59,623 bases of DNA, from the NCBI RefSeq assembly GCF_000497205.1, contig NZ_AYJW01000018.1, positions 1 through 59,623 of the forward strand, in the 5' to 3' direction. The number at the start of each line of letters is the position of its first letter. Positions within the stretch are counted from its first letter, which is position 1. A program made the translations under genes and the position numbers. This document shows positions 36,651-48,985 of the stretch, one piece after another. Source of the stretch: Saccharopolyspora rectivirgula DSM 43747 (lineage in GTDB: Bacteria > Actinomycetota > Actinomycetes > Mycobacteriales > Pseudonocardiaceae). Below the pieces are notes generated by a model. That model was not told where the DNA came from. It saw nothing but the letters and a program-made list of their open reading frames with translations, and made no database searches.

Positions 36651-37296
36651 TGACGATGAGCAATCGCCTCGTCCACGCGGAGTGACGAAAACGCGTCATT
36701 TCGGCTCCGATTTGCCCACAGTTGGGGATAACTCTGTGGATGATGTGGATAACTCAGTGCTATCGGCCCGGCGCATCGGGGGATCGGATGGCGCGGAGCT
36801 GCGCGGCCCGGACTTGGCCCGCGCCGCGTTGCGGGCGGCCCAGGAGCAGTCGGCCGGCCGTCGTCGCGGGCGCCCGGCCGGTGCCGGTGCGGGTGCGGTT
36901 CGCCGGCGCCGCCGCGGTTGGTCCGGACCGCGCCCGGACGAGCGGGATCCGCAGCCGCTGGGCCGGTTGCTGGGCCGGATCGCCAAGGAGCGCGGTTGGG
37001 GGGACCGGCTGGCGGGTGGCCAGGTCTTCGCCGACTGGCCGCGCCTGGTGGGGCCGGAGGTGGCGCAGCACACCAAGCCGGTTTCGCTGAAGGACGGGGT
37101 CCTGGTGGTGCAGGCGGAGTCGACGGCTTGGGCCACTCAACTGCGGTTGTTGCAGCGCCAGCTGGTGCAGCGGATCGGGGACGGCGTCGGTCAGGGGCTG
37201 GTCCGGCGGATCAAGGTGCAGGGGCCGGCGGCGCCGAGCTGGCGGCACGGGCCGCGGCACGTTTCCGGGTACGGTCCGCGGGACACCTACGGCTAG
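36643..37296 (+). CDS. dciA: DciA-family helicase loader (DUF721)
   Basis: 217 residues from GTG 36643, preferred because GAGG lies upstream and the product opens [10 protein letters not shown]. The N-terminal 110 residues are basic and disordered. The DUF721 domain (about 110-200) contains [41 protein letters not shown] and [19 protein letters not shown]. DciA loads the replicative helicase DnaB in bacteria lacking DnaC/DnaI; the mycobacterial orthologue is Rv0004. Four DnaA-box-like sequences lie inside its first 110 bp. Confidence 0.93.
   Translation: MSDDDEQSPRPRGVTKTRHFGSDLPTVGDNSVDDVDNSVLSARRIGGSDGAELRGPDLARAALRAAQEQSAGRRRGRPAGAGAGAVRRRRRGWSGPRPDERDPQPLGRLLGRIAKERGWGDRLAGGQVFADWPRLVGPEVAQHTKPVSLKDGVLVVQAESTAWATQLRLLQRQLVQRIGDGVGQGLVRRIKVQGPAAPSWRHGPRHVSGYGPRDTYG
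36712..36752. other. DnaA-box cluster inside the 5' end of dciA
   Basis: TTGCCCACA (36712-36720, one mismatch), TGGGGATAA (36723-36731, one mismatch), TGTGGATGA (36735-36743, one mismatch) and TGTGGATAA (36744-36752, perfect) lie within 41 bp. They encode the low-complexity peptide [13 protein letters not shown]. Confidence 0.6.
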
Positions 37297-39627
<2,331 letters not shown>

Positions 39628-39672
39628 TCCCGGCGCAACTCCCGATCCCGATCTAGCTGAAGAAGGACGAGA

Positions 39673-42168
<2,496 letters not shown>

Positions 42169-42222
42169 TGCCCGTGGGAGATCTCGTAGACACCGCCTCC
42201 GATGATCAACGAAGGATCGCCC

Positions 42223-42975
42223 GTGACAGCTTCCGAGAAACCGGAGCACCCGGAACCGCAGGAAAGGCCGGCTGGGGGCTCGGGTAGCACGCAGACAGTG
42301 GATGACAACGGGACCGCTGCCTCCTCCTCCGCCGAGGCGGAGCAGGAGGACCGGTCCGAGCCCGCTGAGGGCGGTGCGGACACGCCGCCTTGGCAGCGGG
42401 CGGCCGCTGCCACGCCGGGGTCGGACGGTGAGAACGGCTCCGGCGGCGGCGGTGGTGCGGACATCGAGGACACCCAGACGATCCCGAAGCACATCCAGGA
42501 CCAGGACACGGTGCGCACCGAGTTGCCCAAGACCGAGCAGCCGGCTCGCACGACCGTGTCGTTCAGCAGCGGCCGGCCCGGGGTGACCACGAGCGTTCGG
42601 CGTCCCAGCCGGGGGCCGCGCCGGGCCACCTTGCAGATCAGGCGGGTGGATCCCTGGTCCGTGCTGAAGCTGGCGCTGGTGCTGAGCGTGGCCGGCTTCT
42701 TCGTCTGGATGATCGCCGTCGCGGTGCTCTACGGGGTGCTGGACGGCATGGGCGTGTGGGAGCAGCTCAACGGCACCATCACCGAGTTGACCCAACCGGA
42801 CGACGCCGCGGCCGAGCCGCTGATCAGCGCTGGTCGGGTGTTCGGGGTGGCGTCGATCATCGGTGCGATCAACATCGTGCTGATCACCGCGCTGGCCACG
42901 GTGTCCGCGTTCATCTACAACGTGGCGGCTGACTTCGCCGGTGGGGTCGAGATCACCCTGTCCGAGCGGGACTGA
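42223..42975 (+). CDS. DUF3566 membrane protein (Rv0007-like)
   Basis: 250 residues from GTG 42223, preferred over ATG 42202 because AAGGA lies upstream. The first 150 residues are acidic, Gly/Ser/Pro-rich and disordered. The C-terminal DUF3566 domain starts at RRATLQIRRVDPWSVLKLAL and has two membrane helices (VLSVAGFFVWMIAVAVLYGVL and GAINIVLITALATVSAFIYNVAADF). The function is unknown; the family is nearly always downstream of gyrA in actinobacteria. A strong terminator follows. Confidence 0.9.
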   Translation: MTASEKPEHPEPQERPAGGSGSTQTVDDNGTAASSSAEAEQEDRSEPAEGGADTPPWQRAAAATPGSDGENGSGGGGGADIEDTQTIPKHIQDQDTVRTELPKTEQPARTTVSFSSGRPGVTTSVRRPSRGPRRATLQIRRVDPWSVLKLALVLSVAGFFVWMIAVAVLYGVLDGMGVWEQLNGTITELTQPDDAAAEPLISAGRVFGVASIIGAINIVLITALATVSAFIYNVAADFAGGVEITLSERD

Positions 42976-42982
42976 CTTCGCC

Positions 42983-43027
42983 GCGCAAGACCCGGCGCCG
43001 GCTTCGGCCGGTGGCCGGGTCTTGCGC
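42983..43027 (+). terminator. Terminator of the gyrB-gyrA-DUF3566 run
   Basis: GCGCAAGACCCGG (42983-42995) pairs perfectly with CCGGGTCTTGCGC (43015-43027). The inner sequence folds further (GCCGGC-TTCG-GCCGGT), giving a long stem with a stable TTCG tetraloop. No T-run follows, as is common in high-GC actinobacteria. Confidence 0.85.
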
Positions 43028-43126
43028 TGAGCGGGGGTGTTCGCCCAGCTCAGCGGCTTAATCGAAAAAATGGCCCCCCGGTTTCAGCAAGGGGTGGGGC
43101 GTCAGGTAATGTTTATGTCGCAACAG

Positions 43127-43200
43127 GGGCCTATAGCTCAGACGGTTAGAGCGCTTCGCTGATAACGAAGAGGTCGAAGGTTCAAGTCCTTCTAGGCCCA
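43127..43200 (+). tRNA. ileT: tRNA-Ile (GAT)
   Basis: A 74-nt cloverleaf: acceptor GGGCCTA pairs with TAGGCCC, D-arm AGCTCAGACGGTTAGAGC, anticodon stem CTTCG/CGAAG with loop CTGATAA (anticodon GAT), and T-loop GGTTCAAGTCC. CCA is not encoded. It lies in the usual place after gyrA, about 100 bp beyond the terminator. Confidence 0.98.
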
Positions 43201-43255
43201 CTAACGGCAAGCCAAGGCACCACGGAATCAAAGCCGTGCTAGGAGGCGACGGAAA

Positions 43256-43372
43256 GTGAAGAAGCTGCTTGCACTCGCCGCGGTCGCTGGCGTTGTTCTG
43301 CTCGTCATCCGGCGCAACCGTGCTGCCAAGGCAGAAGCCGACCTGTGGCGTGAGGCCACCGCGGAGGCCTGA
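43256..43372 (+). CDS. DLW-39 family micro-protein
   Basis: 38 residues from GTG 43256, with AGGAGG 10 nt upstream. The product is KKLLALAAVAGVVLLVIRR (one membrane helix), a basic NRAAKAEA stretch and the family signature DLW in ADLWREATAEA. It is a single-pass protein with a short cytoplasmic tail, found in actinobacteria between the tRNA-Ile and tRNA-Ala genes; the function is unknown. It is easily missed because of its size. Confidence 0.9.
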   Translation: MKKLLALAAVAGVVLLVIRRNRAAKAEADLWREATAEA

Positions 43373-43475
43373 TTCCAGGCCGACTCCCGGGCTGCTTTCA
43401 CTGCTCGGCGGTTCCGCGTAGAAGTCTTGTGAGCTGGCGTCGCCGGGAAGTTCTTTCTGGTCTTCAACGTCGTCC

Positions 43476-43548
43476 GGGGACGTAGCTCAATTGGCAGAGC
43501 ACCGCCTTTGCAAGGCGGGGGTTAGGGGTTCGATTCCCCTCGTCTCCA
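43476..43548 (+). tRNA. alaT: tRNA-Ala (TGC)
   Basis: A 73-nt cloverleaf: acceptor GGGGACG pairs with CGTCTCC (one G-T pair), D-arm AGCTCAATTGGCAGAGC, anticodon stem CCGCC/GGCGG around TTTGCAA (anticodon TGC), and T-arm with GGTTCGATTCC. CCA is not encoded. Confidence 0.98.
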
Positions 43549-43901
43549 CGGTTTCAACGGGGCTGATGCGTTTTCGCGTCAGCCCCGTTTTGTTGTCTTC
43601 GACCGCTCGTCGCGCGTGGTCTGCTGCCGGTGCGGGCGCACCACCGCTCGGCCTCTGCTCCGCGGCTGGGCGGGAGCGCTCCTCCCATCGAGGGCTCGGC
43701 CCCGGGGTGTCGAGGCCGCTCGGGCGGCCGTGGCCCGCGGGAATTCCGGTGAGCGCGGCAGGCGGGCCCCGGTGGTCGTCCCGTTCGCAGGCGGAAATCC
43801 GCGACAACGGATTTTCCGACCAGCAGAAGAAAATGTGTTGCTAATCACCTCTAAGCCGGCAACATGCGCCCAATGCTTTGGCAGCGGACTTGGAGGGTGA
43901 C
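43549..43901 (+). promoter_or_regulatory. tRNA terminator and MFS leader region
   Basis: 353 bp without a gene. At the left is the tRNA-Ala terminator (listed separately). GC-rich DNA follows with no recognisable element to about 43790. Then AAATCCG (43795-43801) and CGGATTT (43808-43814) form a 7-bp inverted repeat with a 6-nt spacer, a candidate operator. The A/T-richer stretch 43825-43860 is the likely promoter of the MFS gene. Confidence 0.4.
43556..43589 (+). terminator. Intrinsic terminator after tRNA-Ala
   Basis: A 15-bp stem (43556-43570 with 43575-43589; one wobble) with a TTTT loop, followed by TTTGTTGTC. It is a classic rho-independent terminator 8 bp after the tRNA. Confidence 0.92.
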
Positions 43902-45143
43902 ATGTCGAATCCCGGCCGGCACCGCGGATGGGTGCTGCCGCTGTGCTGGACAGCGGTCCTTCTCGAAGGCTTCGACATGGTCGTGCTGGGCACGGTGCTG
44001 CCGGTGCTGCTGGAGGACCAGCAGTGGGGGCTCACCCCGGCCAGTGCTTCCGCCGTGTCGACCACCGGCTTGATCGGGATGGCGATCGGTTCGCTGGCGA
44101 TCGGCACGATCACGGACGTCATCGGCCGGCGCAAGACGCTGATCTTCGCCGTCATCAGCTTTTCGGTGCTGACCGCGCTGTGCGCGGTCGCCCCCAACGC
44201 CTTCGCCTTCGGGCTGCTGCGCTTCCTGGCCGGTCTGGGGCTCGGCGGGTGCTTGCCGACCGCGCTGGCCCTGGTGACCGAGTACGCGCGCGCCGGCAAG
44301 AACGGCAGCGCCACCACGCTGATCATGACCGGCTACCACTTCGGCGCGGTGCTGACCGCGGTGCTCGGCATCCTGGTGCTGCCGGTGCTGGGGTGGGAAG
44401 CGATGTTCGTGTTCGGCGCCCTGCCCGCCGTGGTGCTGGTCCCGCTCATGGTGCGCTACCTGCCGGAGTCGGAGTCGTTCCGGCGGGAGGCCGAGCAGCG
44501 CCAGCGCCGAGGCGGGGGAGTGGACGCGATCGCTTCCCTGTTCCGCGACGGGTTCGCCCGGTCCACCGTCGCCTTCTGGGTGGCCTCGTTCATGGGGCTG
44601 CTGCTGGTGTACGGGTTGAACACCTGGCTGCCGCAGATCATGCGGGAGGCCGGTTATCCGCTGGGGGCCGCGTTGGGGCTGCTGCTGACGCTCAACATCG
44701 GCGCGGTGGCCGGTTTGCTGCTCGCCGGTGCGGTGGCCGACCGGGTCGGGCCCCGCGCGGCGACCATCGGTTGGTTCGCGGTGGCAGCGGTGTTCCTGGC
44801 CGCGCTGAGCATCCGGTTGCCCGAAATCGGGCTGCACGTCGCGGTTTTCGTGGCGGGCTGCTTCGTGTTCAGCTCCCAGGTGCTCGTCTACGCCTACATC
44901 GGCCGCGTCTTCCCGGCGGCCAACCGGGCGACCGCGTTGGGGTGGGCTTCCGGGGTCGGCCGGCTCGGCGCCATCTGCGGTCCGCTGCTGGGCGGGGCGC
45001 TGCTCTCCCTGGACCTGGCCTATCCGTGGGGCTTCTACGCGTTCGCGCTGGTCGGTGTGCTGGGGGCGCTCAGCGTGGCGGCGGCCCGCCGGCCGGTGGA
45101 GGACGTGGCCGAATCGGCGCGGCTGCACTCGGTGGGGAGCTGA
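43902..45143 (+). CDS. MFS transporter, aromatic acid:H+ symporter (AAHS)-like
   Basis: 413 residues from ATG 43902 (GGAGG upstream), with about 12 membrane helices. The first helix contains LEGFDMVVLGTVLPVLL, resembling the DGFD motif of the AAHS branch (benzoate, 4-hydroxybenzoate and similar acids). The loop-2 motif is DVIGRRKT, the second half has GAVADRVGPRA, and there is a cytoplasmic loop with RREAEQRQRRGGG. The substrate is not predictable. It has no counterpart in the mycobacterial oriC order and seems to be an insertion between tRNA-Ala and the cwsA-like gene. Confidence 0.85.
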   Translation: MSNPGRHRGWVLPLCWTAVLLEGFDMVVLGTVLPVLLEDQQWGLTPASASAVSTTGLIGMAIGSLAIGTITDVIGRRKTLIFAVISFSVLTALCAVAPNAFAFGLLRFLAGLGLGGCLPTALALVTEYARAGKNGSATTLIMTGYHFGAVLTAVLGILVLPVLGWEAMFVFGALPAVVLVPLMVRYLPESESFRREAEQRQRRGGGVDAIASLFRDGFARSTVAFWVASFMGLLLVYGLNTWLPQIMREAGYPLGAALGLLLTLNIGAVAGLLLAGAVADRVGPRAATIGWFAVAAVFLAALSIRLPEIGLHVAVFVAGCFVFSSQVLVYAYIGRVFPAANRATALGWASGVGRLGAICGPLLGGALLSLDLAYPWGFYAFALVGVLGALSVAAARRPVEDVAESARLHSVGS

Positions 45144-45407
45144 CCGGCGTCCCGGGGGTAGGTCCCCGGGCGCGGTGGACTCGTGGTCCGGTTCCGGTGG
45201 CTCGTCCAGCGCTCGCCGTGGCCCTGGGAGGGGTTGTTGTGCGGTGCCCGGTTGGTGGCGGCACGGATCGGCTGGTGCGGGACGGCCACCGGAACCGAAG
45301 CTGTGGCTCACGAGGAGGTGGTTCCGGGGCGCGGTGCGCTCGCGCACCCGCTGTCGCGCGGCAGGGTGACTACACGATCCGGTGGTGTCCGGACCGGTCG
45401 TGCTCGG

Positions 45408-45995
45408 TCAGCTGGTCTTGTGCTGACCGGCTGCCGCTTTTCGGGTGTCCGAGTTGTCGTTCTGCGCCGGCTGCACCTTGTGCGGCTCGGGGCGGTGGAA
45501 GTCCTCGCTGGCGTTGGCCACCGGCAGTTCTTCCGGACGCCGGGACAGGACGAACGTGGCCGCGGCTGCCGCGATGCTGCCCAGGACCAGCAGCACCCAG
45601 GGCCACTTGCGCCGCTTCTTCGGCTGCAGGTTCGGGTTGAGCTGGGCGGCCAGCTCCTTGCGCTTGGCCAGTTCCTTGCGGGCGGCTGCGGTGTTCTTGG
45701 CCAGCTGCTTGCGCGACTTGGCGATCTTCTTCTCCCACCGCTTGCGGGCCTTGCGGGTGAGCCCGGCCAGCTCCTGGGGCGATTTCCCGGTCACCTGGGC
45801 GAGCACTTCCGGCAGCTGCTCGGTGGAGATGCCGCGGTTGGCCAATTCCTGCTCCGCGCGCATCGCGGCCTGCTTGGACAGCATCCGGCCGAGCTCACCG
45901 GCCCGCGCGGCGTTCTCCCGGGCGTTGCGCACCCCGACGCCGACCAGCCGGCCGATGCGTTCCCCGGTCCGGGCCATCGTCTCCACTTCGTCCAT
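45408..45995 (-). CDS. Single-pass coiled-coil membrane protein, positional counterpart of CwsA
   Basis: 195 residues. The N-terminal 125 residues are charged and helical (MARTGERIGRLVGVGVRNARENAARAGELGRML, and a Lys/Arg-rich KRWEKKIAKSRKQLAKNTAAARKELAKRKELAA coiled coil when read in parts), then one membrane helix (WPWVLLVLGSIAAAAATFVL, about 130-149) and a short outer tail with RRPEEL. Mycobacterial CwsA (Rv0008c) lies at the same place, between tRNA-Ala and ppiA on the same strand, and has the same topology; it binds Wag31 and CrgA at the poles. Sequence identity cannot be assessed by eye. It is divergent from ppiA. Confidence 0.55.
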   Translation of the reverse strand: MDEVETMARTGERIGRLVGVGVRNARENAARAGELGRMLSKQAAMRAEQELANRGISTEQLPEVLAQVTGKSPQELAGLTRKARKRWEKKIAKSRKQLAKNTAAARKELAKRKELAAQLNPNLQPKKRRKWPWVLLVLGSIAAAAATFVLSRRPEELPVANASEDFHRPEPHKVQPAQNDNSDTRKAAAGQHKTS

Positions 45996-46130
45996 GTGTG
46001 CCTCCTAATCGGGTATTTCGGACGCCCTCGCGCCTCGAGCACTTTCCGGGTTCGCGCGCTCACGGACGGCGATCAGCCCTCATACTGACCCAGACACCGC
46101 TTTCCCGCTCTTCGATGGCAGGATGGTTGA

Positions 46131-46679
46131 GTGGCTGAAGACAACGGATCGCTCGTTGGGACGAAGGTGACCGCGACTCTGCACACCTCGCAGGGCGACA
46201 TCCGGATCAACCTTTTCCCCGACAAGGCGCCCAAGACAGTTGCCAACTTCGTGGGCCTCGCGGAAGGCACGAAGGAGTACAACGCCCCCAACGCGCGGGG
46301 TGAGCGCTCTGGGCCGTTCTACGACGGTGTGATCTTCCACCGGGTCATCGACGGGTTCATGATCCAGACCGGTGACCCGACCGGAACCGGTCGTGGCGGC
46401 CCCGGTTACGAGTTCGCTGACGAGTTCCACCCGGAACTGCAGTTCAACAAGCCGTACCTGGTGGCGATGGCCAACGCCGGGCCGAACACCAACGGCTCGC
46501 AGTTCTTCATCACCGTGGCGCCCACGACTTGGCTGAACTACAAGCACACGATTTTCGGTGAGGTCGCCGACCAGCAGTCCAGGGACGTGGTGGACGCGAT
46601 CTCGCAGACCCCGACCGGGCAGGCCGACCGTCCGGTGCACGACATCGTCATCGAGAAGGTCACGATCGAGCGGTCCTGA
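46131..46679 (+). CDS. ppiA: Cytoplasmic peptidyl-prolyl cis-trans isomerase (cyclophilin)
   Basis: 182 residues from GTG 46131. Cyclophilin landmarks: ATLHTSQGDIRINLFPDKAPKTVANF, the catalytic arginine in GVIFHRVIDGFMIQTGDP, MANAGPNTNGSQFFIT, and HTIFGEV. No signal peptide is seen, so it acts in the cytosol. The order ppiA-rhomboid-PH protein-crgA matches mycobacteria (Rv0009 to Rv0011c). It is divergent from the cwsA-like gene; the 135-bp gap holds both promoters. Confidence 0.96.
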   Translation: MAEDNGSLVGTKVTATLHTSQGDIRINLFPDKAPKTVANFVGLAEGTKEYNAPNARGERSGPFYDGVIFHRVIDGFMIQTGDPTGTGRGGPGYEFADEFHPELQFNKPYLVAMANAGPNTNGSQFFITVAPTTWLNYKHTIFGEVADQQSRDVVDAISQTPTGQADRPVHDIVIEKVTIERS

Positions 46680-46703
46680 CCCGGACGACAAGGCAGGTCT
46701 CGA

Positions 46704-47633
46704 GTGACTGTTCCGCCCGGAGCCTCACCGGGGACCGAGGGGTCGTCGGCGCAGTTACCCTCCTGCGCCCGGCACCCGGACCGGCCGACGGGGCTGCGCT
46801 GCGTCCGCTGCGAGCGGCCGGCTTGCCCGGAGTGCTTGCGCGAAGCCCCGGTGGGCTACCAGTGCGTGGACTGCGTCGCGCAGGGGCGGGCCAGCGTCCG
46901 GCGACCGGTGACGGTCGCCGGGGCGCGGCTGGCCGACAAGCCGCTGCTGGTGCCGCTGCTGATCGCCGTGAACGTGGTGGTCTTCGCGATCACGGCGGTG
47001 CAGTCGGGCGGCGCGAACAGCAACTACACGGCGACGCTGTTCAGCGAGATGGCGCTGTGGCCGATGCTGGCCGCCGGTGGGCAGTGGTGGCGGCTGATCA
47101 CCTCCGGCTTCCTGCACCTGGGCCTGGTCCACCTGGCGATGAACATGATCGCGCTGTGGGTGATCGGCCGGGACCTGGAGCTGCTGCTCGGCCGGCTGCG
47201 GTTCGCGCTCGTGTACCTGCTGTCCCTGCTGGGCGGCAGCGCCGCGGTGTTCCTGTTCGGGGAGCCGCTGCAGCCCGTGGCCGGTGCCTCCGGTGCGGTG
47301 TACGGCCTGATGGGCGGGATCGCGATCGCCGCCTTGCGGCTCAAGGTGAGCCTGCGGCCGGTGCTGACCGTCATCGCGCTCAACCTCGTGGTCAGCGTGC
47401 TGATCCCGGGGATCTCGCTGCTCGGGCACCTGGGCGGGCTCGTCCTGGGAGTGGCGTCGACCGCGGCGCTGGTCTACGCCCCCCGGCAGCGGCGGAACCT
47501 GTACCAGGCGGGTGGCCTGCTGCTGCTGTTCGTCGTGCTGGTGGCGGTGCTGATCACCCGGGATGCGCAGATGGGCAACATCGTGTGCTTCGGCTCCGGG
47601 TGGGACACCAGGTGCGGCCGGCTGCCCGGTTAG
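46704..47633 (+). CDS. Rhomboid family intramembrane serine protease with N-terminal zinc finger
   Basis: 309 residues. Residues 21-57 hold a B-box-like zinc finger (CARHPDRPTGLRCVRCERPACPEC, then CVDC). Six or seven membrane helices follow. The catalytic serine is S196 in GASG and the partner is H242 in LLGHLGG; H143 and N147 (HLAMN) fit the oxyanion region. Rhomboids cleave membrane proteins within the bilayer; substrates are unknown. GTG start 24 bp after ppiA, probably cotranscribed. The last 4 bp overlap the convergent PH-like gene. Confidence 0.93.
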   Translation: MTVPPGASPGTEGSSAQLPSCARHPDRPTGLRCVRCERPACPECLREAPVGYQCVDCVAQGRASVRRPVTVAGARLADKPLLVPLLIAVNVVVFAITAVQSGGANSNYTATLFSEMALWPMLAAGGQWWRLITSGFLHLGLVHLAMNMIALWVIGRDLELLLGRLRFALVYLLSLLGGSAAVFLFGEPLQPVAGASGAVYGLMGGIAIAALRLKVSLRPVLTVIALNLVVSVLIPGISLLGHLGGLVLGVASTAALVYAPRQRRNLYQAGGLLLLFVVLVAVLITRDAQMGNIVCFGSGWDTRCGRLPG

Positions 47634-48037
47634 GGGCGCAGTTGCGCCAGCCGGTCGGCCACGTCCTGCGGTTCCGCTCCGAGGTCGGTTCGGGTGAGCA
47701 CGACCAGGTGCTCACCGGTGTCCAGTTCCAGCAGGTGGATGGAGCGCCCGAACCTCCGGGTGGTGTTCACCCGGATCGCCACCGCGGGCCAGGGCAGTTG
47801 CTGCCGGCCGAACAGCTTGCGCACGGTCAGGCCGTCGGCGTCGGCCCGCAGTCGTGGGCGGCAGATGGTGCCGTAGGCGGAGAACGCGGCCAGCACCAGG
47901 ACGACGACACCGATGAAGAACCGGTCGAGCGCGGTGTCGCTGGCCAACCACCAGGCCACCGCGGCCGCGGTCAACAGCCAAGTGGCTGTTAGTAACCCGA
48001 CCGGAGTAGCCCACGCCTGAGCTTCGCTGTTATCCAC
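47630..48037 (-). CDS. PH-like domain membrane protein (Rv0010c-like)
   Basis: 135 residues from GTG 48037. Two membrane helices (GLLTATWLLTAAAVAWWLA and RFFIGVVVLVLAAFSAYGTI) are followed by a small bacterial PH domain: PRLRADADGLTVRKLFGRQQLPWPAVAIRVN and GEHLVVLTRTDL. The function is unknown; the mycobacterial counterpart is also convergent with the rhomboid/ppiA side and near crgA. The start codon lies inside a perfect DnaA box (TTATCCACA on the plus strand). Confidence 0.8.
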   Translation of the reverse strand: MDNSEAQAWATPVGLLTATWLLTAAAVAWWLASDTALDRFFIGVVVLVLAAFSAYGTICRPRLRADADGLTVRKLFGRQQLPWPAVAIRVNTTRRFGRSIHLLELDTGEHLVVLTRTDLGAEPQDVADRLAQLRP

Positions 48038-48105
48038 ACCTCTAAGTGTGACCTAGAACGTCCCTACTGCCGAGTTATCCACAGGTTTATCCCCAGTGGG
48101 GATAA
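48030..48105. other. DnaA-box cluster upstream of the PH-like gene
   Basis: Perfect TTATCCACA at 48030-48038 (covering the PH gene start codon) and 48075-48083, then TTATCCCCA (48087-48095) and TGGGGATAA (48097-48105), each with one mismatch. The last two make a perfect 19-bp dyad with one central base. Confidence 0.65.
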
Positions 48106-48546
48106 CTTACACACATGTTCTTACACAGGTGTTCTTACGCCGACGTAATTCATCTGGAGTAACCGCTGCTCCGGTCGTCTGCCGCGGTCGGCTCGTTGCG
48201 ACGTGCTGCAGCTCCAGCGACCGGCGGGGTTGAGCGGGGGCGAGCACCGCCCAGCAACAAGATCATCGCGCAACGCGGCCGCTCGGCCAAGAGATCAACG
48301 CCGAAAACGCGCAAGATGACCCGGAATGATCAATCCGGTTCCACCCGACCGGGAACAAGCACCGGCAGCTGCGCCCGCGGCAGCCGGTGCGGCCGAGCGC
48401 GCCGGAAGCGGTGCGCCGAGGTCGATGCACACCCACCTCGGCGGGGGACGCTCGCGCGGCAACACCCGCTCCACCGGGCGGCGGCGCACCGCCCCGCTGC
48501 GGTGGGGAACAGCTGCAGCGAGGAGTTCAGCAGCGGAGGAGCCGGG
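48039..48546. other. Gene-free gap between the PH-like gene and crgA
   Basis: 508 bp. The left 80 bp carry the DnaA-box cluster; the following stretch to about 48160 is A/T-richer, with repeated TTCTTAC (48117-48123 and 48132-48138). The rest is GC-rich, with open frames lacking codon bias or similarity. A dyad CCGGA-A-TGATCA-A-TCCGG (48321-48338) is visible and might terminate crgA transcription. Confidence 0.5.
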
Positions 48547-48810
48547 TCACCGCCAGCGCATGGTCATCAGCAGGCCGACGATGATGAAGGCGAACCCCAC
48601 GGCGAAGTTCCAAGCACCCAGTTCGAGCATGAACGGGATCTTGTCGCCGGCGAGGTAGTTGACCACCAGCCACAGCAGGCCGATCAGCATCAGGCCGAGC
48701 ATCACCGCGACGTAGAGCGGGTGCGACGGGCCCATCGACTTCGGTTTGACCGGGGTGCGGCGGTCCACCGGGGCAGTAGCGGCCTTCTTCCGGACCTTCG
48801 ACTTCGGCAT
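48547..48810 (-). CDS. crgA: Cell division protein CrgA
   Basis: 87 residues. The basic N-terminus MPKSKVRKK is the family mark, followed by a helix-breaking linker ([13 protein letters not shown]) and two membrane helices ([18 protein letters not shown] and [20 protein letters not shown]). CrgA interacts with FtsZ-ring and wall-synthesis proteins (FtsI, PbpA, CwsA) and restrains septation. Location next to the pkn/rodA/pbpA operon is conserved across actinobacteria. Confidence 0.95.
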   Translation of the reverse strand: MPKSKVRKKAATAPVDRRTPVKPKSMGPSHPLYVAVMLGLMLIGLLWLVVNYLAGDKIPFMLELGAWNFAVGFAFIIVGLLMTMRWR

Positions 48811-48985
48811 GGGTTTGGATCCTCGCCTGTGCTGCGGGTACGCGCCAACCTGCGCCGTGTGCCCGGAGCCGCGGCTGCGGCGAAACCATCGGCGTCACGG
48901 CTCGTTTTCCTGTTACCACGTTAACGCAACCACGTGGCGGATCAGACCCAGCAACTCGCACTCAGGTGTGAGCGGAGGAACACCG

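Noticed and set aside
48196-48540. Plus-strand open frame upstream of and across crgA
   Set aside because: No ribosome site, no recognisable domain, and much of it is antisense to crgA.
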